Part shown: piece after piece, positions 22,035-35,101 of the stretch
Layout of the letters: every line of letters begins with the position of its first letter
How positions within the stretch are numbered: the first letter of the stretch is position 1
Assembly: GCA_025403435.1 (NCBI GenBank)
Contig: CM046339.1
Span: 2,620,212 to 2,684,211 of the forward strand
Direction of reading: 5' to 3'
DNA length: 64,000 bases
Source of the DNA: Artocarpus heterophyllus
Lineage: Eukaryota > Streptophyta > Magnoliopsida > Rosales > Moraceae
Translations under genes and position numbers: made by a program
The notes under the pieces: model-generated
The model's input: only the letters and a program-made list of their open reading frames with translations
Told to the model about the DNA's origin: nothing
The model's database searches: none

Positions 22035-24369
22035 TGTAACGCCCCTATATGGGGGTTAGCAGTTTTTAATGAGATAAAATAAAAATAAAAAATAAAAGTA
22101 AAACCTTAAAAATAAAGTTGCCCGGGGCTTAAATAAAAACTCTCAATATCAAAAATAAAAATATAATCGACAAATAATCCACAGTTTAATGTAGCACCTT
22201 AAATTTAATATTATAAACTGTCGTCATCATCATTTTAACCCTCAACGCATTGGAATACAGTCACAGAAAGTAACAATTGATGCTTACATTATCATGAAGA
22301 ACATTCTCAAAAATTGAAGCAGTCCCAATGTAATATAGCTACATCACTTCCTCAACTATTTTTTCTTGTAGCCACCTCACACTTAGTGAGTCCTGAAAAG
22401 ATAAAAAAATATAAGGGAATGAGTGACACTATGCTCAGTAGAGAAAACCATTACTCACCTTTAGGTTTTTATCATTACCACATTAAAACCTGCATGGTTA
22501 GTTAATAATTATCATTATCCAGATTATGAGATTTATTATAATCATATTCTGTGGATACCATAGTTAATCATTATCGAGTTTCATATATATACATATATAC
22601 AAATATTTCAATAGAGTATCACTCAACTCATCGAAACCCAAAATGGCGTGCTTGATCACCCTCTAAAAATTCCAAGGGTGTTCCGGTGAGGGGACATCAA
22701 GCCCCGAGTCCTCACCAAGTCGATTCCTGTACAGTGTATTCTGGGACTTTCAACCCAAGGAAGCGTCATCACCTTCCCCCTATTTTACCTTTTAGGGTAT
22801 TCATGTCCAAGGACATAACCGCCCCCCTCTTCATGTCTCACCATTTCTCTATATTAAATCATTATTAATAGAGTCAGTTTTTCTAACCATGCTTCTCAAT
22901 TTATAACATGTGTCAATTCATTATGTTCCTCGCCGTACAATATAAGACGAGTCCATGTCATAGTTTTATATGTGATACTCATATAATATCAGTTCAACAT
23001 AGATATATTTATATATATTGCGGCAAAACAATAAATTTTAATTCTATAAAAACCTCACAAAAGATGAGTAATAGAATCCCTACCTTTCAAGCTTATCAAC
23101 AATCTTTTAATCTTGGAATCAATTAACGTTAGCTCCATACTCCCTTGATCCTAAGGCGTGCATAAGGACAATTAAAACTAAAGCACAACATACAACTACA
23201 TTCATAAATAAATCATGTGTAAACCTATCTTACTAGTATGCCATTAAAGCTTTTATGCAAATCTCTTTTGAATACCACAGTAAACAATTTTTTGTCTTAA
23301 CACAATATAAAATGTGAACAAGTAATCTATATATTTTAGTCCCTAATAAGATTCATCAATCACTTAGGATAATATTGGAAAGGTTGCAAGACATTAAAGA
23401 ATTAGGTGGTGAGCAAAGATGGGTTCTTGGTTCAGGTTAGCAGCTGGTATACCATAACAAACTGGCAGGTTTTCTAGTTTCCAATCCAAAAATTGAATAA
23501 TTCTTAGAAAATAAAATACAACTCCGATTTAGGTTTATGATAGCTCGTTAGAAAGCTTAGGATGCTACTTTTCAAATATGCAAACCAATTCATAAAATTC
23601 AATTTAATTTAATCCCAGAATTTCAAGAAATAACCACTGCCCATAGAGGTATTATAAAGTTTATAATATAAATTTTCTGTCTAGGGCATATACACTTAGA
23701 CTTTATACATATTCTCCAAAATAGCAACAAACATATACTTAGGTTTAAGAACGCAAATTTGAATAATCCTTTAGTATAAAAGAAAATTTATAAATGAAAG
23801 ACTAAATTTATTCATAAGATTCTAACCTCGGATTATGGTTAGTTGGAAGCTTGAAATGGCTTCAAAACAGGTTCCTTTACTTCGGTATGACTGAAATTCT
23901 TGCTCAAATGGAGGTGATGGTGGCTGATTTTTATGGCTGCCTTGAAGAAGTTCTCTAAGTATTTTGCTTCAGCAAAGAAATGAGAAGAAGAGTGTGGGAA
24001 CTGTGGAAGAGAAAGGAAGAAAAGATGAAGTCTTTGAAGAGAAGTGATAGAAACAATTATGGAGGAGACATGTTGAAGCATGTCACGTAGGAAATAAAGA
24101 AAATGAGGGTCAAGAGTTGTTGGAAAAGATATCCTTAGGTCTCATCTAGAGACTTTAACACACATAATGCCAATATGACATTTTTGGGATTTATTAGAAG
24201 TTCTAAGGCTTTTTAGTAAACATACTAAATAAATATAGGAGAATTTTAGAAAAATTAAAAATAGATAAAAATAAATATTATAAAATAAATTTAAATGAAG
24301 CAATTTTTTTATACACTAAAAATTAATTTAATTACCTTAATACCCGTTAGGAGAATAACGGGTGTTACA
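22035..24369 (-). repeat. 5' LTR of element 1
   Basis: Begins on the minus strand with TGTAACACCCGTTATTCTCC and ends with GGGGCGTTACA. It is nearly identical to 15255-17616 and related to the solo LTR at 51663-54013. ORFs of 70-80 codons inside it have no recognisable product and are treated as chance frames. Confidence 0.88.
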
Positions 24370-24374
24370 GTCTC

Positions 24375-24775
24375 GTTTACTTCATAGGTTCAACCACAAT
24401 TGAAACTTTTTTTTTATAGTGTTTTTCCTTACAAATTTAAATTTATGTTCAAAATTTTTTTACGCAATCCAATTGTCCTCTTCCTCCCACCATTATAGAA
24501 ACACAACTTCCTGTCACTCTCATCACCCCCAACGTGCAACTCCCCACCTAGATCTACCACCCTTATAAGTGACCAACATCACCTCTCCCTCATTGAGGCT
24601 AGAACTGTTGTCATCCTTGCATGAGACCAAATCCTTGTCTCCTAAACGCGCCACAACCTTGTTGCCCTCTTGAAAGAGACTAGATTTGTTGCTACCCTTA
24701 AGACAAATCCCCCTTGGAGACTCCGTGTTTCGTCCTACTACAAGCTTTGAGTGTCATTGTAGTCCTTGTGTTGTA
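24375..24775. other. Short host spacer between elements 1 and 2
   Basis: About 400 bases, C-rich after 24480 (CTCC/CACC words). No ORF. It is the only non-element DNA between the two insertions, which form a near-continuous 18.4-kb block. Confidence 0.6.
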
Positions 24776-24780
24776 GTCTA

Positions 24781-27024
24781 TGCAACGCCCCTAAGTGGGG
24801 CTTAGTAGTTTTTAATCAATTAAATAAGGATAAAAAAAATACACCTTCAAAAGAAATTTGCCCAGAGCTTAAATGAAAACTCTCAAATCAAAATAAACAT
24901 ATAAACAATAAACAAACTACAATTTAATATAGCACCTTTAATTTAATAAGATAAAACTGTATCATTATCATTCTAACCCTCAATACATCTTAATACCGCC
25001 ACAGATAGTAACATACGATGCTTACATTATCATGAAGAACATTCCTAATAAATGACGAGATTCCAACTGAATACAGATACATAGCTTCTTCAACTATATT
25101 TCTCATTGCCACCTTATACTTTGTGAATCTGAAAAGATGAAAATATAGGAGAATGAGCGAAACATGCTTAGTAGAAAAAACTATTACTCACCTTTAGGTT
25201 TTTATCATTACCACAACAATACCTGCATGGTTAGTTAGTTCTCAACGTTATTCATCTTATGAGGTTCATTATGATCATTTCTCATGGATACTTTATGTTA
25301 ATCATTACCAAGTTCCATATATATACATATATACATACATCATAATTCATCAATATTCTTAGGAATCCACATTTTAATGGAGTATCTCATCACTCAACTC
25401 AACAAAACCCAAACGGGTGTGCTTTTTGACTCTTCAATCATTCCAAGAGTGTCAAGTGAGGGGACATCAAGCCTTAGATCCTCATCAAGTCGATTCCTAT
25501 ATAGTGCATTTTGCGACTTTTGATCCAAGGGAGCATCGTCGTCTCCCCCCTATTATACCTTTTAGGGTATTCGTGCTTAAGGACGTAACAACCACCCTCT
25601 TCACGTCTTACCATTCCTCTCATAACCACTATTGTTATATATAAAGTGTATTTCCTAATCATGCTTCTCAATTTATTCCTCGCCGTATTAGCGTCTTATA
25701 AGTGATATTTATAAAATAATAGTTCCACACACATATATCTTACAACATAAAGAACCAATTTTAATTCCATAAAACCTCACAAAAGATGAGTAATATATTC
25801 CTACCTCTTGTCGAATACAATGTTGATAACTTCTAGCTCATGATACCAAGTTCACTAAGTAAGCTCTAAGTACTTCATTATCCTACGACGTATAAAATAA
25901 CCATACTTTAACTTAAATCTTACTCTACAATCATATCAATTTACCATCTATTTTTCTTAGTGTTCCATAATCATTAATATGAAATCCTTGGAACATTTCG
26001 TAACACAAAACGATGAAAAACATATGAGTTAGGACTGCCCAATCGGCCTATATATCAGTTACTTCTGGCCCTCTAATCAAACTACACATTTCAGACCTTT
26101 TGTCGACCTACTGATCTGTAAGGTTTGACTTACTGATCTACAAGGTTCGGCTTGTCGAACTTGCCGATGGGCCTGACCTGCCAATAAAAGAATTTATGGA
26201 AATCTAGTTTTCTATTTTAAAAGGTTTCAAACTGTAAAACTCAATCCGACCCTTTTTATCAACTTCCAGGACATAGCAAACACATAAAAAAATATGAAAT
26301 ATCATACTCAAACACATATAGATCTTCTTTCTCAATTCATACTCAGCATACAAATCTAAATCAAAAATTGAAACTTTTCAAAACTAGTTTAAAATTCATT
26401 TTAAACAAAGATCTATGTAAATCGAGCTTGAAAAACTTTTTATGATTATCCATAAACATCAAACACATATTTCTCATAAATCTCATGCTAAAACACAAAT
26501 TTAAATCAAAGTTTTAGTTTAAAAAACCTTACCTTAAGCTTGAAGAAAGTTAATGATTTTGTTTGCAAAAATCTTTGATCTTTGTTTTATGATTTTAGAA
26601 GATCTAAGGAAATAACATTGGATTTCTTTCTTGATTATCTCGAAGCTGAGTTGATGATCCTTGATTTTGGAGAAATCAAAGAGAAGGAAGAAGAGAGCAA
26701 ATGAGAGAGAAAAAGAGAGAGAGAGTTGTCATGAGAGAAGAAGAAGAAGAAGAAGACGACGAGAGAAGGTTGGGCAAGTAAGATCAAGTCTCCATTGGAG
26801 ACTTTTGGAGCAAATAATGCCAAATGGTATTTTTGTAATTAATTAAAAGTTCTAAGGTCATTTTGGTAAATATACTAAATAGGTATAAAAAAAATTTAGA
26901 AAATTTAAAAATAAGTGGAAATAACTAATGTAAAATAGATTTTAGATAAAACAAAATTTTAATTGATACACTAATAATTAATTTAATTATAATAATATCT
27001 GCTAAAAAAATAACGGATGTCATA
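24781..27024 (-). repeat. 3' LTR of element 2
   Basis: Plus-strand ends are TGCAACGCCCC and GGATGTCATA. It carries the same (GAA)n tract (26733-26756) and a decayed version of the GATCGGCC word array (26038-26180). Confidence 0.8.
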
Positions 27025-27986
27025 GCTCTACCCTCCCAAAGAAATTTTGTCCTTGAAATTCAAACCTAATGATACTAAAAAACAAATCACAAATCCATTA
27101 TGATTCTGCTTTCAACTCTACACCCTCAAGGTTATTTGTCACCAAATGTGATTTACCATATCTCCATTCATTTATTTGAAATATCAATCTTACTTTAAAT
27201 ACTAAATCCCTCAATAAGAGTATTTCTAACAGGTTCTAAATTTGCAAAACCATATTATGGTTTAGGAATATGATCAAAGGAGTACACATGCTGATCATAC
27301 CATTTTTTCAGTGCTTCATTATCTCTGGACCGTGGTTTATAATTATATTAAGGACATTGCCAAAGAAATTCTTGCATACTTTATCATTGGGTTGCTTTTT
27401 CATTCTAAGAAAGAAAAACTCACGGATAATTGGTTTCATGTTCCAACTAATAAAAAATTAAAACATAATCATAAAATGCATAACACAAGCGCTTTTATTT
27501 AAATTGTATATTAAAATCATACATAGCGAGATTAGAAGGAATCTCATAGTTGTAAGCAAACTTGATGGATTCTTCAGTAAACGGCCACTCTCATGACACA
27601 AACATTCAACACAAATAATATACATATTTTTCTACAAAGTATTCCTACAATTAACTTTGGTACTTCCACAAAACATTAACAGAATAACATACATTACAAA
27701 CATGACGCAAATATGTTTCGAGAGTATAAGGCACTCCGTAAAACCGGCTATCCATATCATGCATGCTTAAAGAATACAAAAGCATAGATAAACAAAAGAT
27801 CAGACCTTAAATAGGATGCATTTCAAGAGTATTAATTACTCTATATCACCAACTATCCCGACATTAGGGTCAATGAATCTAAAAGTTTTAACAACAGCAT
27901 GTCACAAGAGATATAGAGTGTGTAGGGAAGAGGTTATTTGTGACACATGAAATACGGACATACATGCCATGGGTAAAACCAAAATA

Positions 27987-28635
27987 TTAGAGGTAGAGAT
28001 TCAAATCAAATGGCTACTTCTAGCTTCCCTTCTCCCATTCAAGCTCGGATGTTGCAGTGTCAGACTCCAGATGGATGATTTGCATCTTATCTAGTAATTC
28101 CTCGGCTATTAAAGCAGTAACAAAGATTTATCTCCTAGACTCTACGTGAAATTTTATTCCATAGCATAGTCTAAAAATTTCAAAAGGCCATCATAAAACC
28201 ATTTGCATTTAACAGTCCCAAGAGTTTGGAGTGAATGCCCAATAAATTTTTACTAACAACTACGAATATTTCCTCAAAGGTACCTAGACCGCTAGGTAAT
28301 GTTATAAAAGCATCAGAATTATCGATCATGGATTTAAGACACCCAAGGATGTCCATAATTCTTTTTTCTTTACCTATGGTTTGCCCACAAAGGTTCCCAT
28401 CAGCTAGAATATGAGGGATAGTTCTTATGGCTTTGGCATCACTAGACTTAGCTGCTATCGTCATGTTTCCCATTATTTCTAAACTACCACCCCCATAGAT
28501 TAGGTTAATATTTCTACATGCTAAGACTTGTCCTAAGTGTCTTGTAGCTTCTAAGTAGACTTTATCCTTTCCAAGGCTGGAGCCATAAAAGACACAAACA
28601 TTCTTTATTTTCTTGGTTGACTGGGAGGTAGACAT
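27987..28635 (-). pseudogene. Broken LOG-family copy in element 2
   Basis: Starts MSTSQSTKKIKNVCVF at 28635 and is open for 151 codons. A frameshift in NGF/YDG near 28195 and later stops disrupt the C-terminal third. PGG-GT is changed to PSGLGTFEE. The stretch after YGGG (SLEIMGNM) is closer to canonical LOG proteins than in element 1, indicating that element 1 has diverged independently. Confidence 0.75.
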
Positions 28636-29299
28636 ATTTGGTTTGTATGACTGGTTGCTTTATGTCTGCTCTATCTAAACTCTGAGTCCTAAATGAGATT
28701 ATATAGATGATAGAAATGCAAAATGATCGAGGAGACAAATGAATAAGCGATGAGCATGTAATCCAATGATCTAAACAAATAATTGTGCAGGTAAGAAAGT
28801 AAGAAAAAGTTACAGACAATTTACGAGGAGTCAGGTCGACCTTTGAAAAATTTATTCTCTAACTGTATAACTTTTGATAATTGAAAATACCTTGAGAGAA
28901 GATGTTTTGACATGACTGTAAACCTTTTTGACATTTGTAAACTGTATCTTGAAAAATTGATGTAAATGACAAACTACTGCAGAACTTTTGAAATTTGAAT
29001 CACAAGTCTCGGAATGTCTAGATGAGTTTCAAAAATTCAAACATGTTATAGTACGGCATATGATGTGTTTGACAGAATAATATAATTTATTATATATATA
29101 TATATATTTTAAAAGACAACCATAAATTAGAGAAGACACTACCACTTATTGCATCAATCTAATAACTACAATTATTCTGAACACACAAGCAAGTGTTCTG
29201 AATACAAATAATTTTTACCAAAGAGAAAGACAGATTATTGAACACCAACTAAAATGATTTCAAGCAAACAATACTTAACAACCTTTATTGAGCGATGAC

Positions 29300-29794
29300 T
29301 TATTCTCTATCTATCTTTCTTATGATTTGGCAAACAGGATCTTGAAATGCCATATTCCCGAGATATTGTCTTTCTGCATGGGATTTAGGCCAGAGTTTAA
29401 AGATTGCACCTTGAATATATCCACTAGGATGATCTTGAAGAGAAGCATGAAGATCATCCAAGTTCTCCTTAGAAAGTCCATCACCATAGAAATTTATTTT
29501 ATCCTCTCTGTTTATACATACAAATCTAAGTGAAGTATATTTACTGTCAAGTGACCGCGATGGCACGAGCTCTTCTTTTCATAGTACTACGATTGGTACC
29601 CATATTTGGTAAACCAACGTTTTGATTGAAGTCACTCAGATGGATCTTCCCCTCTATCAGCATCATCACATCACCAGGGATGCCAAAACACATAAGAATC
29701 CACAATCGATTGATCCTGGTCTTGTATTCTTTTTGAGAATCTTTTGGGAAAGTAATGGAAAATATTTATTCAAGTGTTGGTACTTTGGGTCCAT
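29300..29794 (-). pseudogene. Broken copy of the 173-residue four-cysteine ORF in element 2
   Basis: Starts with MDPKYQHL at 29794, shifts frame after about 20 residues, and resumes as a frame ending ...AIFKLWPKSHAERQ...RKIDRE at 29300. A deletion of roughly 20 bases around 29548-29552 removes most of the cysteine cluster that is intact in element 1. The basic ARAI-equivalent stretch and C-terminal half remain recognisable. Non-functional as it stands. Confidence 0.7.
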
Positions 29795-29982
29795 GATGAG
29801 ATGAACGAAGAATAAATAGAAAAGAAAAATTAAAATAGTAAGTTGCAGAATCCTAGAAATCATTCTTCTTTTAGAGAGAGAAAGAAAAAGATGAGAAAAA
29901 AAAAGATCTAGAGAGAAGGAAGAGGATTTGCAAGTTAAAGAGAGAATGAGCTTAGAGAAATGAGCTCTCATACACAGTAAAC

Positions 29983-29991
29983 ATATATATA
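29983..29991 (-). promoter_or_regulatory. Candidate internal TATA in element 2
   Basis: CTATATATATG on the minus strand, at the position matching the element 1 candidate and followed by the same GTTTACTGTG. It supports a shared internal promoter but is TA-rich and unproven. Confidence 0.28.
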
Positions 29992-31309
29992 GACAGGGAT
30001 TGAATCACTGTATGGGACACATATAGAGACCACGTACGAAAAATAGTATTTTTTTTATGGATCGTACTAATTTAGAATTTGGACTTGGCCCAAATGTTAT
30101 GGGCTAGAGTGGATCGGGTTGTTTCGAGCCTTAAAATATTTGGAATAAGTTAAACAATTAGCATGAAATTGAAGCCTAACTTATAGAAATCTTAAGCCCA
30201 ATTCAAAGCCCAATTCTTAAAAATAATTTAACTGAGATAAACAAGTCCGATTTGATAATAATCAGAGGTCTTCCTAAATGTTATCCAAATCATTCAATAG
30301 CAACAAAATCTTCTCGTGATTCAAATAATTTACTTTAAAGAAAGTCTTGTTGAACAATACATACATTTCTATCTTATTCTTAATGCTCAACATCTGTCAA
30401 TATCTTCACTATTAACACTACCAAGGGTTTTGAACATGACTAGCCTAGAAATTAGTATACTTTCTGTCTTCCAACATAGACCACGTCAATGAGCAAAGAC
30501 CATTGATATTAATTACTACTTAAGGACATCTACAATCCTCAGAATCCTGCTTATACAATCTTTAATTCCTCATATAATAAAACCTCAAGTAACTAAGAGA
30601 TTCACATCTAAATATCTAAATGTTAAACCTTTCATCGTAAAAGTCCAAACTCATTACAGGTGCCTTAAGTATTATGATTTACTTAAGGAAACTTCTATTG
30701 GTTATTTTTCACATTACATCTATTCGTAAAGACCAATGTTACCACTTAAATACAATATACGCGACAGACATATTCCAACCTTGAAATTCATAAATTCTTT
30801 GAGTTTACAAAATCTTCAACAGACCAAAAGATTAGCATTTATCGCACTCAAGGTTCAATGTCATGGATTTCTAACTTATCTCATATTCCTTAAGTAAATA
30901 CAACTTCCAAGAAAATTTATCGAGACTTAAGTACTCCATTGAGTCCACGCATATTTACTACATATTTGAATTAACTATGAAGAATTTGACATAGTCATGT
31001 CAAATCTTGAAATCAACAACTCAAGCCTTGTATTTCTTATCATTTCTCATGAGATAAAAGGCTTATAAATCCTTGTAACTATACAAATCTCTCTTAAGCA
31101 ATGTACGTATAAATTCACACCATATAATCATCACACTCGCATAACCATTAATATTTCCATTCTAGGGTTTTTCTGTGTCACGACATCCCTCTGGACTGAT
31201 TTGATGATGACATTAGAAATTCAACTTTAAAACCATCTTGAAAACGGATTTTTAAAGTGGTGTTATATTCCCTAAGTTAACTGAACCTAGACTTTGATAC
31301 TAAAAGTTT

Positions 31310-33672
31310 TGCAATGCCCCTAATTGAGGGTTAACAGTTTTTAATAAACTAAATAAGGATCAAAAAAATAAAAATAAAACTTTAAAAGAAATTTGCCTGG
31401 GACTTAAATGGAAATTCTTAAATCAAAATAAACAGATAAACAACAGACAAACCACAGTTTAATATAGCACATTTAATATAATAATATAAAATTATATCAT
31501 CATCATTTCAACCCTTAATATATCTTAATACAGCCATGGATAGTAACATACGATGCTTATATTATCATGAAGAATATTCTTAATAAACGATGAGATTCCA
31601 ACTAAATACAAATATATAGCTTCCTCAACTATATCTCACATTGCTATCTCACACTTTGTGAGTCTTGAAAAGATAAAAATATAGAGGAATGAGCAACAAC
31701 ATGCTTAGTAGGGAAAACTATTACTTACCTTTAGGTTTTTATCATTGCTACATTAATACCTGCATGGTTAGTTAGTTCTCAGCATTATTCATCTTATAAG
31801 GTTCATTATGATCATTTCTCATGGATACCTTGCATTAATCATTACCAAGTTTCATACATATATATATACATACATCATAATTCATCAATGTTCTTGGTAT
31901 CCATATTTTAATGGAGTATCTTATCCTCAACTCAACGAAACCCAAACGGATGTGTTTTTCTACCCTTCAATCATTCCAAGAGTGTTAGGTGAAGGGAAAT
32001 CAAGCCTCAGATCCTAACCAAATCCATTCCTATGTAGTGCGTTTTGGGACTTTCAACCCAAGGGAGCATTGTTGCCTCCCCCTATTTTACCTTTTAGGTA
32101 TTTGTACCCAAAGACGTAACCGCCGCCCTCTTTACATCTTACCATTCCTCTCATAACTATTACTATTATGTATAGAGTGTATTTCCTAAGCATGCTTCTT
32201 AATTTATTCAATATATATCAAATCAATTTATTACTTGTCGTACATTAAAAGACGAGTTCATGTTAGTGTCTCATAAATGATATTCATATAATAATAGTTC
32301 AACACACACACTCACAGATATATATATATATATATATATTACAATGTAAAGAACCAATTTTAATTCCATGAAACCTCACAAAAGATGAGTAATAGATTCC
32401 TTATCTCTTAACGAATACAATGCTGATAACTTCTAGCTCACGATACGAAGTTCACCACGTAAGCTCCAAGTACTTCATTATCCTACGACGTATAAAATAA
32501 CCATATTTTAACTTAAATCCTACTCTATAATCATGCCAATTTATCATCTATTCTTATTAGTATGCCATAATCATTAATATGAAATCCTTGGAACATTTCG
32601 TAATACAAAATGATGAAAACCCTATAAGTTTGGATTGCCCGATCGGCCTGCCGATCAATTACTTCTAGCCCGCCGATCAAACTACACATTTCAGACCTCT
32701 TTGTCGGCCTGTCGATCTATAAGGTTTGGCCTACTGGTCTATAGGGTTTAGCTTGCCGAACCTACCGACAAGGTCCGACCTGCCAATTGGCAAGTCTGGC
32801 CTACCGATAGAAGAATTTCTAAAAATTCAACTTTTCATTTTCAAAGAAAACAAACTTTAAAACTCAATCCGAGCCTTTTATCAGCTTTTAGGACTTAGAA
32901 AATGTATAAAAACTATGAAATATACACTCAAACCTATATAGATCATCTTTCTTAATTCATACTCAGCATACAAATTTAAACCAAAAATCAAAACTTTTCA
33001 AAACTAGTTCAAAACTCATTTTAAACAGAGATCTATGTAAATCGAGCTTCAAAAATATTGCATGATTATCCATAAACATCAAACACATATTTCTCACAAA
33101 TCTCATGCTAAAACACAAATTTAAATCAAAGTTTTAGCTTAAAAATCCTTACCTCAAGCTTGAAGAAAATTAATGATTTTATTTGCAAAAATCTTTGATC
33201 CTTGTTTTGTGATTTTGGAAGATCTAAGGAAATAACTTTGGATTTCTCTCTTGATTATCTTGAAGCTAAGTTAATGATCCTTGATCTTGGAGAAATCAAA
33301 GAGAAGGAAAAAGAGAGGAAACAAGAGAGAAAAAGAGAGAGAGAAAGTTGTTGTGAGAGAAGAAGAAGAAGAAGAAGAAGAAGAATAAGAAAAATAAAAG
33401 AAAGAGGAGACAAGAGGAGTTTGGGCAGGTAAGATCAAGTCTCCATCGGAGACTTGTGAGGCAAATAATGCCAAATGGAGTTTTGTAATTAATTAGAAGT
33501 TTTAAGATCATTTTGGTAAATATACTAAATAGGTATAAAAATTTTTTAGAAAATTTGATAATAGATAGAAATGAATAATGTGAAATAGATTTTAAATGAA
33601 CAAAATTTTAATTTGCACACTAATAATTAATTTAATTATAATAATACCTGTTAGAAAAAAACAAGTCTCACA
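31310..33672 (-). repeat. 5' LTR of element 2
   Basis: Plus-strand ends are TGCAATGCCCC and GTCTCACA. It contains a (GAA)n tract near 33359-33384 and a GC-richer stretch of repeated GATCGGCCTGCCGATC-like words at 32636-32815. ORFs through the GAA tract are low-complexity artefacts. Confidence 0.8.
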
Positions 33673-33677
33673 GCCTA

Positions 33678-35096
33678 GCTAACATGTTGCGCAAGATTAG
33701 ATCTAACCACTGTGGGCTCTTTACATATATGCTACAAAAATAAACATTGGATTGATTTATGCCACTAAAAGAAATAATTGCAAATAATGATACAACACAT
33801 CATTATACCATATTTAATAACACCAAATATACTATCAAGGTATCTGGTGGGTATCCGTCATAGTTACCAATCGATATATGGTATCTGCCTCAAATATCAA
33901 CCGGTATCCAGCATCCGGCCGACAACCACTATAACAATAGATCTGACTAAGATGCCAACAAGTATTCAATTATGATACCGGTATCCAACCAATATCTACC
34001 ATGATACCAGCTATTATCCACCGTGAACTAGTTGGAAACCACCATTAACGATGGTACCACTATCGGTATAACAAAAAAACTCAAAAAAGAACAAAATGAT
34101 AATGAAGACATAAATATCCACAAGAAAATCAACCCAATCAATATTGTCCTTGCCAGATTTGGTAAAGATTCGACCTTAAATACGAACTGAGCTTAGAGTT
34201 TTGTGAAAATATGATCTCGAGAGATCTGCTAGTGGTAGTGCGTATGGAGGAGCTAGATCAGCACATTTGAGATCTCTACCTTCACCTACATAGCGACAGA
34301 TTAGCGCGACATAGTGAGGAGCTTTGTGACATCATGATTGCAGATCAACGAACTACTGCATGGTAAGATCACAACGAAGGAGGCGACAAGATTGACTTGG
34401 TTCTGATATTGTAGACCATTGGAAGATTAAAAAAGAGACATGCAAATAACCCATCAGGCTTTGTGTGGGTGGAGATCTACTCTCCGATGGAGGCATGGGC
34501 GACGAGCTTCTCCAATGAGGTGCTGGGCAACAAGTTTCTCTGGTTATAAGAGAGATGGAAACTAAAGAGAGACAGTGTGAGAGAGATGTAGATAGAACGT
34601 TGGAGAGGGAGAGAAAGCTGTTGCGATAGGAGGGAGTAGAAAGAGAGGAAAGAGAGGAAGGGGCACCTGGAAAGTGAGAGAGGTGGAAAGATGGCGACTG
34701 GGGAAAAGAGAGAGAAGAAGGGGATATGACATATTTCAATCCAAAGGGGAAATCAATGGCATGGAGCATAATTATCGCAACCACTACAAGCAAGGTTTGA
34801 GGTCCAGCCCACTCTTCCCTTTATTCATCACCAGATCTATATGTCAAGGGGTTGTTTATGTATCATACTCAATTATATTTCTTTATTATCAATAATTGTG
34901 GATATATGTTAGATATATTTATATAATTAGAGAGACAAATGTAGTTTTTTGAAGAAACAAATGAGGTATTTAGCTTTTCTAAGAAATGAGGTATTTAAAA
35001 TATTTTTCCATCTATATATATATATATATAGAAAAAAATAATAGAATAGGCATGCAATTGTCACATAATGATCAAATATTTACTTTTAAGGTAATT
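33678..35096. other. Intergenic with low-complexity purine tract
   Basis: After the GGTATC repeat, 34540-34730 is a GAGAGA-rich tract. The 146-codon minus-strand frame at 34353-34793 is its Ser/Leu/Pro-rich shadow. No gene supported. Confidence 0.5.
33840..34070 (+). repeat. GGTATC-rich dispersed repeat, copy A
   Basis: Repeated GGTATCC/GATACC words, ending in GGAAACCACCATTAACGATG. The end matches 58069-58098 (GGAAATCGCCATTAGCGATT), which lies in a similar GATACC-containing context at 57965-58100. No ORF of note. Confidence 0.45.
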
Positions 35097-35101
35097 TCAG
35101 G

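Larger units (their letters stand above)
15255..24369 (-). mobile_element. Element 1: intact non-autonomous LTR retrotransposon with two cargo ORFs
   Basis: Minus-strand element with a 2335-base 5' LTR (22035-24369), a 2362-base 3' LTR (15255-17616), TG...CA ends, and GTCTC duplicated at 15250-15254 and 24370-24374. The initiator-tRNA-Met-type primer site follows the 5' LTR and a G-rich polypurine tract precedes the 3' LTR. TTTCGAGGACGAAATTTC just before the tract is a hallmark I associate with plant Ty3/gypsy chromoviruses of the Tekay/Del group. The 4.4-kb interior contains no recognisable gag, protease, reverse transcriptase or integrase. It holds two sense ORFs, a 173-residue cysteine-motif protein and a LOG-family protein. 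The LTRs differ by only a few percent by eye, plus one gap of about 30 bases, so the insertion looks recent. Movement would need proteins supplied by another element. Confidence 0.88.
24781..33672 (-). mobile_element. Element 2: older LTR retrotransposon of the same family with broken cargo genes
   Basis: 5' LTR 31310-33672, 3' LTR 24781-27024, minus strand. Flanks are GTCTA (24776-24780) and GCCTA (33673-33677), a target duplication with one change. The primer site at 31290-31302 is degraded (10 of 13 bases of the tRNA-Met type); its changes are all transitions. The tract before the 3' LTR is GGGAGGGTAGAGC. The LTRs differ from each other much more than those of element 1, so the insertion is older. 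The interior has the same order of cargo genes, both broken by frameshift, stop or deletion. Only ~410 bases separate it from element 1. Confidence 0.83.

Noticed and set aside
15255..33672. Search for gag, protease, reverse transcriptase or integrase in elements 1 and 2
   Set aside because: No frame long enough and no catalytic motif was seen in either interior.
34353..34793. 146-codon minus-strand ORF
   Set aside because: Ser/Leu/Pro-rich shadow of a GAGAGA tract with no domain.
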